Assembly: GCA_947561585.1 (NCBI GenBank)
Contig: CANNZV010001591.1
Span: 1 to 64,000, forward strand
Length of the DNA stretch: 64,000 nt
DNA from: Caprella mutica
Taxonomy: Eukaryota > Arthropoda > Malacostraca > Amphipoda > Caprellidae
Direction of reading: 5' to 3'
Shown: piece after piece, positions 25,446 through 36,987 of the stretch
Layout of the letters: every line of letters begins with the position of its first letter
Position numbering within the stretch: the first letter of the stretch is position 1
Position numbers and translations under genes: made by a program
The notes under the pieces: generated by a model
The model's input: the letters and a program-made list of their open reading frames with translations, nothing else
Database searches by the model: none
What the model was told of the DNA's origin: nothing

Positions 25446-27167
25446 CCTTATGTTATTCATAGCTAGGGAATTGTTTCTCTGTCGCTGCTTTCAATCTCTT
25501 CAGTTGTGATTTTCGTCTGCAGAATCTTAAGAAGTTGAGACTTAGCGAAGCATGAGGGATTAACTCTACTGAGAGTTATAACGCATTTCACATCAAAAAA
25601 GGCATAACTATTGATTTTCGGCAGATGAATCTTCATCTGGCATAATTGCTAGAATACATTATGAGTATAAATAGTTTGAAATAATGCATATCTGCATTGA
25701 ATACAATGGATTCTTTCGTATTTGAAGGTATTAGTAGACAGGAAGATTATTTGGAAATGTGCATTGTGCATGTCTTCAGTGTCTAATACACCCAACCTAT
25801 TTGTTTAACACATAAGGAAATGGTTCCCCATTATAAACTATTTCAAATGCTACTGTTTGTTATAGAGGTATGGATCCCTCTTGTACGGTAATGCAGTTTT
25901 CATCCTGTTCCAAACCCACACACGTATGCTGCCCTCTGAATAAATCAGCTGCAGAGTGCTGCCAAGTTGCAGCTTTTCTTTTTATTGGGCGTTAATTAAA
26001 ATGAGCTTTACTGCTGGCAAGCTAATTTGTGATCAGACTCCAGGAAGAATCTTTTGAAAGAGAGCCTTTGAATCGGACTTCATTTACTTCAAAGATTGGC
26101 TTCTCATATTAGTTTGGGCGTAATAGCTATAGCCATCAGCTGCAGGAACAATGAGATCGCAGGTTGATTAATGAAGACTATGATCAACTTTCTTGGAAAT
26201 GGTACTATCGGAGAAAGAGCTACGGACACCAAGAGTCAATTTATCTTATTTATTTCAGCTTTGGTTATTTCTCTAACGAAGAATTTTATAACTGAGGAAT
26301 AGCTTTTAAGACAATAATTGAATGGATTCATTATGCAACAGTTAGACTAATTTTTACTGAACTACATACAATTGCAAAAATATATTTGTGAACAGTAATA
26401 ATAATTAAATAAAGGGAGGTATTGATTCCTTTCTGAATATAATAAATTCTCTCGTATTTTTTATTCGTTCGATTGATACTGAAGATTAAATACGAGTGTT
26501 TAAGCAATGCATCTTTTGTATTTTAATCTCGTTCTTAACTCCTGCTTAAATAAATAGCAATATCTTAGCATAAAAAAATAGACTGTTAACTTTATGACCA
26601 CCTAAAAATTTACTATCTCAAATATATTTCAATCTAAATCTTCCACCATTACTTATTCACGCATCTTCTCAACAGACAGTGGAAATATGGAGAGTTTCCC
26701 TTTGGAATAAAAAGGCGAAAGTTGTTCCATCTTCAGCCATCCGTATTTCAGTTATTGCGGGTATAGGCAATGCCAACATGGAGCATAAAATAACCTTTTT
26801 TAGGAGAAGAATAAACTCTTCTGAGACCTCGAAAAGAGAGAAATATATACGACGGTGATACGGAAACGATATAGGTATTATTTTTGAATAAACTTTGAAA
26901 TCTTCATTGATTTAGCATAATTTCAACTTTTATGGTAAGATTGTAGATAAATTGTAATTTTTTGAATAAATAAGAACACAATATATAAGTTTACTAATAG
27001 TGTAGATAAATAATGAAAAGTGGTTTGTAAATTTGTTATGCAGGTTATTTATTATATGAACATACAAATTGAGGGAGAATTAATTCTAAATAAATTTTTA
27101 GTATTTAACTTAATAGCTAGTATTTGAATAAATAGCATCCTATTTTTTTCTGTTTCATAGCAAACTA
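25446..27167. other. Gene-free stretch with a GC-balanced island
   Basis: No frame or repeat. 25880-26240 is non-repetitive and less AT-rich than its surroundings; possibly regulatory, with no direct evidence. Confidence 0.45.
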
Positions 27168-27248
27168 GGGTAAGTTACGAATTATCGGTCAGTTTCACAT
27201 CTTATATGACCGAAGATGTGAAACTGACCGATAATTCGTAATTTACCC
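27168..27248. mobile_element. 81-bp minimal family-A palindrome
   Basis: GGGTAAGTTACGAATTATCG, GTCAGTTTCACATCTTATAT, then the inverse ending GATAATTCGTAATTTACCC. TA on both sides. Almost the whole element is the stem. Confidence 0.93.
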
Positions 27249-27666
27249 TATACTAATTCTAAACTAGTGAATCATCTTCCAAATTTCCCCATGCTGCAGC
27301 TCGCCAGACTGTAGCTAGGGCTTAACTCACGAATGGTTCATCTTTTGGGGTATAATCATAAGTCCCTTGGAGTTTAATTTAGGTAGAAAGTTTGTTTTTA
27401 CTCGAGTGGAGTTGGTACTTCTTCTGCCGCACAAGTTTTTGCTCTTAAAAGCTTCTTACAAGTAAATTTGATCTGCTAAGTCTCTCAGCTAAATTGCTAA
27501 AGAATTCATCGGTATTTACTTTCAAAGACTACTACTAGAAACGAATATTCTGACAATATATTATAAAATATTATATAATTTTTTTTACATAATGCTTCAC
27601 TTTCATATAGTTTTTTTTCAATTTCAAACAGAATTCTTCATATTAATAGAGTTTATATTTTATATT
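27249..27666. other. Non-coding, downstream of the peptide exon
   Basis: AT-rich; should contain the 3' UTR of the minus-strand peptide gene. No clear AATAAA was placed. Confidence 0.4.
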
Positions 27667-27898
27667 TTAACCGTAGCAACATCGTCCATGGTGGTGATGA
27701 TGGTAGCCATGATGATGGTGGTGACGCCGACCCCAACCGAAGAAGAACCACGGGTCAGGGTTGGCTTCAGGGTTTGGATTGGGGACAGGGTTAGGTTTTG
27801 GGTTAGCATCAGGGGTGGGATGAGCCTTAGCAATAGTTTTAGAGTGTCCGACGATGTATGCCAATAATACCAAAATGGAGACAATATTCAAGATCGAT
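27667..27898 (-). CDS. Last exon of a putative small secreted His/Pro-rich peptide (partial)
   Basis: An acceptor ATTAATTATTTCAG precedes 232 nt that stay open to TAA 27669-27667, encoding 76 residues plus one base of a shared codon. It opens with SILNIVSILVLLAYIVGHSK, which looks like the body of a signal peptide. A Pro/Asn-rich spacer with NPNP-type repeats follows, then PWFFFGWGRR, a run of H5-GY-H5, and GRCCYG at the end. The phase requires two bases and a Met from an upstream exon. ATG AA|A would give MK-S, the tiny first exon common in arthropod secreted and cuticular genes, but I did not find it. Cuticle, salivary, metal-binding or defence peptide are all possible. Product class unknown. 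Confidence 0.55.
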
Positions 27899-28160
27899 CT
27901 GAAATAATTAATAAAAAAATTAGATATAAACTTTATGATTTGTAAGGGCAATAAATATTGTTCAACAAGTGTATAAATAAGACCATTGAAATGTATTTAT
28001 TTTGTGGTTGACGGTAAATTTTTACAAAATTTTATTGTAATGGAATAATTTCACATTATAGTTTTCAAACACGATTAAAATTACGAGTGAATATCAGTTT
28101 AGTTATGTGTAGTTAGTTGCATAGAGTCTGTAGGTTTTATTAACAGAAATAATTATATTT
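27899..28160. other. Presumed intron upstream of the peptide exon
   Basis: AT-rich; follows the acceptor at 27899-27900 on the minus strand. No Met exon found here. Confidence 0.4.
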
Positions 28161-28545
28161 GTTTTCGGATTTTTTGCCCAATTTGAATTTTTTATAAAAA
28201 TTATCCGTAAATTATATTTTCATTTTTACTGTTGTCCGGATTGGTGATTTTCTGCTATCCAGAAAAAAGACGGACTATGATTTTTTTTAATTATCAGGAT
28301 AAAATTGACTAGATATTTAAAAAAAAGTAGCTTCTCGATTTTTTGGTTATTCGGACTTTCTGCAATCCGATTTTTTCCGAATATTTCTGTTTTACGAATT
28401 TTTCTGTTTTCTGGATTTTTTCGGTCTTCCAGATTTTCATTTTTCCTGATTTTACTGATTTTCCGTATTTATCAGTTTTCCGTATTTTTCGGTTTTCCAA
28501 ATTGTCAAGCTTTCTGTATTTTTGGAAGTTATCCTTTTTAATGGT
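28160..28545. repeat. Degenerate T-rich repeat
   Basis: Loose recurrence of TTTTCGGTTTTCC, GATTTTCTG and CCGATTTTT every 10-14 bases. Same motif set as 31190-32060. Confidence 0.65.
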
Positions 28546-28667
28546 AGGTAGATTTAGAAAGTAACTCCTTATTTACCAGAAAAGATTTGAAAACGAATAA
28601 AATCTTGAATGTTACGAAACAACTAAACTAACTCAGAAGATAGTTTCATCCAATGAATGATTGAGAC

Positions 28668-29751
28668 GGTGACAGGAATTTTACCCGGCGGAATTTTGCC
28701 CGGCGGATTTTTGCCAGGGTGGAATTTTGCCCGGTGGATTTTTGCCCGGCGGAATTTTACCCGTGGATTATATATTTCTAGGATTATATTGGTAAATTGT
28801 AAATTATAAGTATAAAATGTGAGATGCAACTTACATATATATAAAACGTTTTAATTTAACTTTAACATATTGTACTATAACAAGTTTTATTTAACCAATG
28901 TAAAATAGCCACGAAATTGAAAAATTAAATAAATTGGATTCTACTTAAATTTGAATGTTATATATTTTGACAGTAGTTTAGTTTAAAATAATACTATATG
29001 GTTTGCTATTTTTAAAATACTATAATTTAGTCATCTTAACTGTTGTTTGCAATTCACGTACGACTTTCTTCACCTGTACAGTACTTCGTGACGAGATATG
29101 ACTAAATGTTCATTAATATGTTCAATGATTTCATTAACGATTTCATATTTTTCAATCTTACATTGAGTATTAATAGGATTTTTTAAATAATGATATCTTT
29201 TCCACGTGAACTTAATATTATCCACGCCATTGTGAAAGGGATAAGACAATAGCTATAATAGAGCAGACTTCAGAAACAAACTGATTACAATGAATGAATC
29301 TTCATCCTACTTTTTCAAGTCATTCAATACCATTCATAATAACTGTTAAATAGTAACGATTATATAGTTTGTTTCTTAAATTATCGAAAATATACATTTA
29401 TTGTTAGTTAGGTTAACCTTACTTTTTCAATTACGGTGATAAGTGAATTCTAAAAGAATGTTAGAATATATGTATAAAAGTTAAATTAAAAGATGTTCTG
29501 TAATGATTATAAGTAAATTCAAAATTTGTTTTATTTTAATTTCCATGGCTATTTAATATTAGTTAAATAAAACTTGTTATAGTACAATATGTTAAAGTTA
29601 AATTAAATCGTTTTATATTTATGTAAGTTGCATCTCACATTTTATACTTATAATTTTCCAATTTAAACCCAGAAATATATAATCCACTGGGAAAAATCCG
29701 CCGGGCAAACATCCGCCTGGCAAAATTCCCCCGGGCAAAAGTCCTAGAACC
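28668..29751. mobile_element. Long-TIR foldback element with 9-bp target duplication (Mutator-like)
   Basis: GATTGAGAC lies at 28659-28667 and again at 29752-29760. The element begins GGTGACAGG and ends with the inverse of GGTTCTAGG. Each end carries several GC-rich 15-bp units (CGGCGGAATTTTGCC), followed by about 180 bp of matching arm, for example AATGTGAGATGCAACTTACA at left and TGTAAGTTGCATCTCACATT at right. The middle (about 28946-29525) has no frame. Long TIRs with a 9-bp duplication are the Mutator signature; foldback/Galileo-type structure is also apt. Confidence 0.85.
28677..28767. repeat. 15-bp GC-rich subterminal repeats
   Basis: Six units of the form CGGCGGAATTTTGCC / CGGTGGATTTTTGCC at the left end of the foldback element. 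The inverse set is at 29690-29745. Confidence 0.9.
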
Positions 29752-29760
29752 GATTGAGAC

Positions 29761-30254
29761 GATTATTAGCACCAAAATAATAAACCTCTCGTGCGATCTA
29801 TTTTTTCAATGAAGACTAAAAATTTCGATAGAAAATTACTCTACTGTTAATCTTAAATAAACTCGAAATAAATTCAAATTATCATAGTTTTTTCAACTGG
29901 ACAAATCCCCTAATATAAGTGTTTATTTGAATGATAAATATAATAATTTTTTAAAAGAAAAGCTCTATGAAATCGAATAAATCACTTTTTCTTATATCTA
30001 AATTCTTACGTTTTGAACATTGTTAGAAGAAGGGATCCAGATTTCAGGTCGCTGCCTATGTAATCTGTGAAGCAGAAGTCAAAATTGTTTGAATACGTGA
30101 CTTGCAGGGGCATTATATAGACAAAACATGCCTAGTCATTGTGTAAGCTCTGCTGCATTAACTTAAACAAAAGGAATAGACTGGAACAAATACATGATTG
30201 AAACATGAAAATGTTTAGTTAGACTATGGTATCCAATCAAGTCTCTTCATTATA
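29761..30254. other. AT-rich spacer
   Basis: No feature recognised. Confidence 0.55.
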
Positions 30255-30725
30255 GGGTAAGTTACGAATTATCGGACAGTTCAACATTTCGATACTATAA
30301 GTTAAAATCTATAATTTATCATATTAACTCGTTATTTTAATTGGCATGATACTTGCAGGCATGGTAAATAAATAGAGAAGTATGCAAAGTTTCGAATTCA
30401 TTGACGGTAAACTTGATCGATTCTTCAGAAACGATGTAAACAAATGGCGTCGCACAGAGTATTATCAAATATTATAAGTATTATTATGTGACTATTATAA
30501 GTGAATAGAGTGTAAAACGTGATAAAAATCTTTTTATGTAACTTTATTTCAATGAAAATGCACATTTAACTGAATAAAGGCACATTTCTTTTATTTGAAA
30601 GCAAATGGAAGAAATTTTATGTGACGTCACTCATAATATTTTCGGATGTTCCAATATTGTATTTGGTATACTTCTCTATTTATTTACTATGGTTGCAGGT
30701 ATCTGTTTATTCATAACTTAAACTA
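30255..30725. mobile_element. Family-A element interrupted by a nested insertion
   Basis: Left arm GGGTAAGTTACGAATTATCG at 30255 runs to ACTTGCAGG in the core. The remnant right part resumes at TTGCAGGTAT (30693) and decays by about 30725. Confidence 0.75.
30360..30691. mobile_element. hAT-like MITE nested in the family-A core
   Basis: TIR CATGGTAAATAAATAGAGAA with inverse TTCTCTATTTATTTACTATG; flanked by CTTGCAGG / GTTGCAGG (7 of 8 identical), an 8-bp duplication as made by hAT transposases. 332 bp, no coding capacity. Confidence 0.75.
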
Positions 30726-31189
30726 CGTAAAGTTAGAATACTTTAAATACATTGAATAATAATGATTATCAAGATATTACTCCATACTGCTTTCTTCTTT
30801 CGTTATGGATTATAAAATAATACACCTATTATTAAATCTAAATAATATATTATTCAGAAAACATGAAGAATCAGTTTCTTGAAGATATTTTACAACTAAC
30901 GTCATGCAGTGACTTGAAAATTCGCCTCTGGTGAAAGAAAACAAACCCAAGTAAACATTCCAACTCAAAGGGAGCCTCAAACTTACCTCAACACTGACAA
31001 AGTGAGTTAGGTTGCTTGTAATTGTAACCACAATGATGCAAAAAATAAAAACAAATGACATTCGTGATATTATTTGAAGTTGAGTCAATTCAAATGGGTA
31101 GAGTTCCAATTATTTTTTCTATGCATGTATTAACTAATGTATTACCCGTCAAAAATGACTGGATTCTATTTTTACCTGTACCTGATATT
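30726..31189. other. AT-rich spacer
   Basis: Minus frame 30810-31109 (99 codons) has no recognised domain; treated as chance. Confidence 0.5.
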
Positions 31190-32060
31190 ATTTAAATTTT
31201 ACTTTTATTTTTGTATTTTTTTCTGAAATTTTCGGATTTTGGTCTCCCGAATTTTTGGTTTTCCAGATTTTGGGTGTTCCTGATTTTCCGTTTTTCATAT
31301 TTATATTTTTTCGTATTTTTGATATTTCCGGTTTGACGGAATTTTCGGTGTTCCTGATTTTCAGATTTACGTTATTTTCGAATTTTTGATATTTCCGGTT
31401 TTTCCAGTTTTCCAAAATTGAAGGTTTTCCGGATATACGATTTCTCAGATTTTCATATTTTCTATATTTCAAGATTTTAGGTTTTTTTTGTTATTGGTTT
31501 CCGTGATTTCCGTAATTTTGATATATCCACTTTTTCCGAATTCTCAATTTTGAGGATTTTCTCGTTATCAGATTTTATGTTCTCCAGATATTCAGTTCTC
31601 CGGATTCATTTTTTTGGGGAGGATTTCCAGTTTTCCGATTTTTCGGTTATCAATATTTTCGATTTACTGGGTATTCGATTTCTCGTTTTTATTTTCAATT
31701 TTCGGCTATCTGGATATTCTACTTTTCGTTTTTTTCGAATTTTCAGTTTTCCAGATTATTGGTTCTCATGATTTCCAGATTTTCGGTTTTTCGTATTTCT
31801 GATATTTTTCAGGTTTTTGGTGACCCAATCTTTTCAGTTTTCCGAATTTAAGTTTATTCGGATCTTTTATATATATTTTTTAAATTTCAGTTTTCCGGAT
31901 TTCAAGTTAAGATTTTAGGCTTCAGATTTTTTTCTTCAAATTTTCGGTATGTCTGTTTTTTCAATTTTCCAATTCGTCGTTTTTCAGGATTCTTGGTTCA
32001 CAAGATGATCGATTTTTCCCCGTTTTCCTCTCCCCAGATTTCCATTTTTTTCTGGAATTT
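31190..32060. repeat. Degenerate T-rich repeat (large copy)
   Basis: About 870 bp of TTTTCNG/TTTTCCNGATT motifs at 10-14 base intervals. Composition explains the several open frames in it. Confidence 0.75.
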
Positions 32061-32138
32061 CGTTAAATTAATTAAATTAAAAGTCATAATTTACTGCAAT
32101 GTTTTGTGGGGAGGTGCTTAGTAAGTTCATCTGACTGT

Positions 32139-32762
32139 ATTCAGTACTCTTAGTAAACACTGTATACAGTACTCTTAGTAAACACTGTATTCAGTACTCT
32201 TAGTAAACACTGTATTCAGTACTCTTAGTAAACACTGTATACAGTACTCTTAGTAAACACTGTATTCAGTACTCTTAGTAAACACTGTATACAGTTCTCT
32301 TAGTAAACAATGTATTCAGTATTCTTAGTAAACACTGTATTCAGTACTCTTAGTAAACACTGTATACAGTACTCTTAGTAAACACTGTATTCAGTACTCT
32401 TAGTAAACACTGTATTCAGTACTCTTAGTAAACACTGTATTCAGTACTCTTAGTAAACACTGTATACAGTACTCTTAGTAAACACTGTATTCAGTACTCT
32501 TAGTAAACACTGTATACAGTTCTCTTAGTAAACAATGTATTCAGTATTCTTAGTAAACACTGTATTCAGTACTCTTAGTAAACACTGTATTCAGTACTCT
32601 TAGTAAACACTGTTTTCAGTACTCTTAGTTAACACTGTATACAGTACTCTTAATGAACACTGTTTTCAGTACTCTTAGTGAACACTGTATTCAGTACTCT
32701 TAGTAAACACTGTTTTCAGTACTCTTAGTAAACACTGTTTTCAGTACTATTAGTAAACACTC
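32139..32762. repeat. 25-bp minisatellite with 225-bp higher-order period
   Basis: 25 copies containing TACTCTTAGTAAACACTGTA and TTCAG. The variant ACAGTTCTCTTAGTAAACAA occurs at 32291 and 32516, nine units apart. Confidence 0.97.
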
Positions 32763-32884
32763 TTTAACCATTTATGAAAACCGTTGTATCTTTCAATTCA
32801 TTTAGATATAACTTTAATAAAATTTTACTAAATAATATATGGATAATAAAGGAAATTAAATCATCGTAGTTATCTCTGATTATT

Positions 32885-33033
32885 AGGGTTGTAACAATGT
32901 GCTTTTAAATTTATAGATCTTTAAAAATATCAAAAACGAAATGGTTTAGAACGATACAATAGTGTTTAATTCTCTCGGTCTATAGTATTTTAAAGATCTA
33001 TTCTATGATTTTAAAAGCATATTGTCACAACCC
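32885..33033. mobile_element. 149-bp TIR MITE with TA target site
   Basis: GGGTTGTAACAATGTGCTTT at left, AAAAGCATATTGTCACAACC at right; arms of about 43 bp with AGATCTTTAAAA / TTTTAAAGATCT inside. TA on each side. Confidence 0.88.
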
Positions 33034-33536
33034 TACTGATCAGTAATTACTATAAATATATTTTTTAATATGTATTCTCTAGTATATTTTTATATTGCCA
33101 GAAAATCTCAATTATTACGGATTTATATAAGGACCAGATGTATAATTTTCAGATTTATATAAATATAAATAGTTTCTTTAGATTAGATATATTTAATAAA
33201 CAGAAATAAACCCACATTCGGTAAACTTTTAAATAAAAAAAATTATAATCAGTAAATATAAACACAACCTTCGATCAAACTTGTGTCATCTATTATAATC
33301 CCTAATCCTAATCAATATAATCCCTAATTTGAAGTTAAACGCACCTTCCCTTTAAGAATTTTCTAAGGTTTAATAATAAACAGAGGAATATTTAGCAAGA
33401 ATTCAAAGAAACAACGTAAGCTTATTATTTTTGGTTGTTTTTCATTCCTCACGAAAAGACAAGCAATGTTATTTAATGTTGTCATTGCTTGTTGGAAAAT
33501 GTTGATACTTTTCATTTAAGAGGAATTCCATTATCA
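33034..33536. other. AT-rich spacer
   Basis: No feature recognised. Confidence 0.55.
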
Positions 33537-33655
33537 TCAGACAAGTCACCTACCACCAGTCGGTAACCATGCTCATGTATGTAGAAAAGCTACTCTGTGA
33601 ATTCAGTCACTTACAAAGGAATGTGACGAAAAGGGACACAAGCACCAGTTAGTCT
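33537..33655 (+). mobile_element. Family-E retroposon-like fragment
   Basis: GTCGGTAACCATGCTCATG, GAAAAGCTACTCTGTGAAT, AAAAGGGACACAAGCACC, matching the middle of 40201-40512 and 60524-60855. Confidence 0.8.
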
Positions 33656-33902
33656 GCTTATAAACAAATAAGAATATCATAAGGGTAATAAATAGATTTT
33701 ACTGATTAACTTTAAATATTTTCTCTAGATACACTGGAAATATTTAGGATAGAAAAAGAGACTGGTAATTTGTGAGCTGGTATTTACTGAGTGCTACATG
33801 TTTAGCTCTAAAGAAAGCGGATGAAAATAGGAAACGTATTGGCACATTCATCATCAGGAAATGATTTTAGAAATCACTTTGATAGGAGAATTAAATGTTA
33901 TA

Positions 33903-34059
33903 GGGTAAGTTCCAAATTATCGGTCAATACTACATCTTCGGACATAAGAAAAAACAATATAAAATAGTTATTAGATAGCACTGTGTAATAATAACTATTT
34001 TATATTGTTTTTTCTTATGTCCGAAGATATAGTACTGACTCATAATTCGTAACTTACCC
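33903..34059. mobile_element. Family-A hairpin MITE, alternative core
   Basis: Ends GGGTAAGTTCCAAATTATCG / CATAATTCGTAACTTACCC. The core GATAGCACTGTGTAATAATA is shared with 36988-37176 instead of the GGTATCCATGATACC core. Confidence 0.92.
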
Positions 34060-34407
34060 TGTATTGATTTCTTGCTTTGATAATTGAAAGGGCTAATCAT
34101 AGAAAAAAATTAACGGGCTTTAAATAAATTTATTCATCCAAGATCATTTTAAAATACATCCTTTTTTTGTGGATAAATTTTATTTTGACGAAATCATGAA
34201 TTAATATCTTGAAAGAATTCAACGGGACAGGCAAAAATAGTTTCAAATAAACAATGTGAATTAGCTTATTGAGAGAATTTACAAATTAATTGTAAAACAA
34301 CCACTATTACTATGTATTTATTATTCAGTTAGCTAACTACATAAGATAGAAAAGCTGTAAAATAATGCAGAATAACTATTGAGTAGCTACACAGTAATTA
34401 ATTAAAT
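34060..34407. other. AT-rich spacer
   Basis: No feature recognised. Confidence 0.5.
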
Positions 34408-34850
34408 AGGGGTTTAACGTCTGCTTCGGAACCAAAGGCCATATCGCTGACGTCAAAGCTACACAGTATGAAACGCTATGCTTAACATCGAGAAATAAAG
34501 AAAATCCCTACAGTCGATGAATTTGAAAAGATTTTAGTTGCTCAGAAGGAGAGACGTATCTTGACTATTTATAATTAATGTACTGTTATTATTCATTGAA
34601 ATTAATATTCTATAACTTTAAACAATGGTAACTAATTACAAAGATTCTAGGGAGTATCAAAACCATAGAAAAAAGAAGTAATATAGCTACAAATAATGGA
34701 ACCCAATACTTTCTATCAAAATGAGAATTGAAATTGTGAACAGAATTGAAGAATATATTCTGAGAATTGAACATTTACAGAGCACCAGAATTAAAGAAGC
34801 AAATACAAAGGACTTTTAAAAAGCAGTCATACAGGAAAATGGCTTCATAG
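34408..34850 (+). mobile_element. Family-E copy, 5' end plus a displaced fragment
   Basis: GGTTTAACGTCTGCTTCGG, ACCAAAGGCCATATCGCTGA and CGTCAAAG at 34410-34457 match the start of the 60524 copy. After about 340 bp of unrelated DNA, 34797-34850 resembles the next segment (ACAGGAAAATGGCTTCATAG). Confidence 0.55.
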
Positions 34851-35160
34851 TTAGATTTTAATAACAAGAACACAGCTACCGGTGTACAGTTGAAAAACAC
34901 AAACCAGCGTTAACTGAAATCTAATTGCATTTAAAGTACATAATTATTTAATTTAGTAGTGGCTTTGAAGGAGGATAAACACTGTAGGAGAAAAAGGATA
35001 AACGAACAGAGTTTAAGGAGCACAATCAACCAAAGACAGTTAGTCTCTTTTAAAATTAGGTTTACTAAGAATAAATTAATGACAAGAATAGAGTTACGGT
35101 AACTTATAGAGCCTACATTGGATATGGCAAACGCATCGAAAGATTTTCTGTAGGCTACAT

Positions 35161-35366
35161 GGGACAGTACACACAGAGGTTTTTTAAAGTCTTTCCACCA
35201 GACTTTTTGTCCTCTCCTCCAACTTTTTCCACGATATTTTTGAATCAAAGAAAAAAACGATATAATTCTTAATTTAAATTGGTATCCATGATACCTGCAG
35301 GTAAGTTGGAGGAGCTTACAAAAAGTCTGTTGGAAAGACTTAAAAAATCCTGCGTGTGTAGGCTAC
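35161..35366. mobile_element. Family-B hairpin MITE with truncated right core
   Basis: AAAGTCTTTCCACCAGACTT and TCTGTTGGAAAGACTTAAAA arms. The core GGTATCCATGATACCTGCAG is present once and the right half is missing. A nearly identical 19-bp TGTAGGCTAC(A/T)TGGGACAG spans both boundaries. Confidence 0.85.
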
Positions 35367-35424
35367 TTGGGACAGAGCAGTGGTTGGTAAAATCTATACT
35401 TTTGAACAGGGCATGCACAGTACA

Positions 35425-35631
35425 AAGGCTTTTTCACACACATCAGTGTTTTATCCGTGAGTTCTCGGTCCGTCTCCTCTCAGTGCTTCAGTGCCAGTGA
35501 AAAAATATGTCGTTACTTTAATTTAAACGGACACGTTCACACAGTACCGGTTACTCTCAGTGCTAAAAAATCACTGAGAGGAGCCGGAACGGAAAGAAAC
35601 CTGACGTGTGTGAACAGGCTTTAAAGGATAT
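35425..35631. mobile_element. TIR element next to the family-B copy
   Basis: Left AAGGCTTTTTCACACACATC and TCTCCTCTCAGTG; right CACTGAGAGGAGCCGG and CGTGTGTGAACAGGCTTT: imperfect TIRs of about 55 bp. Confidence 0.7.
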
Positions 35632-35955
35632 TGTTTACAGGTATTTTCAGTACTTTTAGCCTATATATTAGCTATTACTAAAAACTAAGAGATTAAGAAA
35701 CTTAAATAGCACTTCAACAAGTTGTGACATGAGGTCTCACATCTAACATTTGAAATTTTGAATATAAAGTTAATAGATTCAGTAGAAATTCTAACCATAA
35801 ATGAAATAGAGAATTAAAAAATGAGAGCACCAGAAGATGAATTAAGAATCATTTACTAAATTCTCAAAAAAACTGTTTAGATTTCGTAAGGTAAGCAGTA
35901 GTTAGCAACCGCAATGAAGTTGACAGATAGCACCACATTGAATTGCTTTCATTAA

Positions 35956-36207
35956 GGGCCGTACAAACGTAGGGTTTTTTAAGTCTTTTCACCAGACTTT
36001 TTGCTAAGCTCCTCCTACTTTTTCCACAAGAGTATAAGAAAAAACGATATGAATCGTATAATTTTTAGTTGGTATCTATGATACCTGCAGGTATCATAGA
36101 TACCAACTAACTAATATCGTTTTTTCTTATATTCTCGTGGAAAAAGTAGGAGGAGCTTAGCAAAAAGTCTGGTGGAAAGACTTAAAAAAACCTGCGTGTG
36201 TACGGCC
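35956..36207. mobile_element. Family-B hairpin MITE, full length
   Basis: GGGCCGTACAAACGTAGGG to CCTGCGTGTGTACGGCC. Arms include AGCTCCTCCTACTTTTTCCA and AAGAAAAAACGATAT; the centre TTGGTATCTATGATACCTGC is palindromic. Confidence 0.94.
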
Positions 36208-36987
36208 TTTTTGTTTCAGGTACACTCTACAACTTTTAGTCTGTTACAAGGCAGTGAATTTAGCTCTCAAATCAACAGACTGAGTTATTCATTCCATACA
36301 ATTAAGTTAAATAGTTCATCCAGGCATGATATACATATAAATATATTTATGATTCCAATTCAACATTTAAAGTCTAACTATTTACATAGATCAATCGGCT
36401 CACCAATGTTACTACACTAAAATTACATTTCAAAACATTGCACATAATTTACAGTCAATTAATAGTTACAAAGTAGCTACTTAACGAGAAAGTTATGGTG
36501 GGGCCGTAGAAGATTAGACCATTGTTAATCTTCTATGGCCCCACTATTACATACTCTCAGGGTAGGTACGAAGTCCACAAACCAGAGAAAATTTGAAAAG
36601 GACGAATTAATTTATCTTAAAAATAAATTTAACCATCAAGATGGAGATCGTAAGACTCTTGATTTAAACTATTCAAAAATTATGCCTATATTGCTAACAG
36701 TGTCCTCATTGGGGTACTCACTGTGTCCCTAACAGTTTGATAATTTGTAGCTTATCCCAATAATTAATTCAATCAAATTTTTTATATCGATTAGCAAGCT
36801 ACCGTCATAATATAATATAGAAAATAAATCAACATTTTCCAATCGAAATATAATTTTCCTAATGCACTCGCTGTATGCAAACTAAGACCTTATGTTTCTT
36901 AGTATTGCACCCAGAGCACTAATATTAAGCACTCTCATTCAAAAGACACAAAAACACCAACTAGCTACACACTGTAGGTTGAACAGA
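36208..36987. other. Spacer with a 48-bp palindrome
   Basis: GTGGGGCCGTAGAAGATTAG at 36498 is inverted at 36526-36545 (AATCTTCTATGGCCCCAC). Otherwise AT-rich; frames at 36172 and 36535 are unsupported. Confidence 0.6.

Noticed and set aside
24773..25462. 229-codon Ser/Pro/Leu-rich frame
   Set aside because: Pyrimidine-rich 17-bp array; low-complexity translation only.
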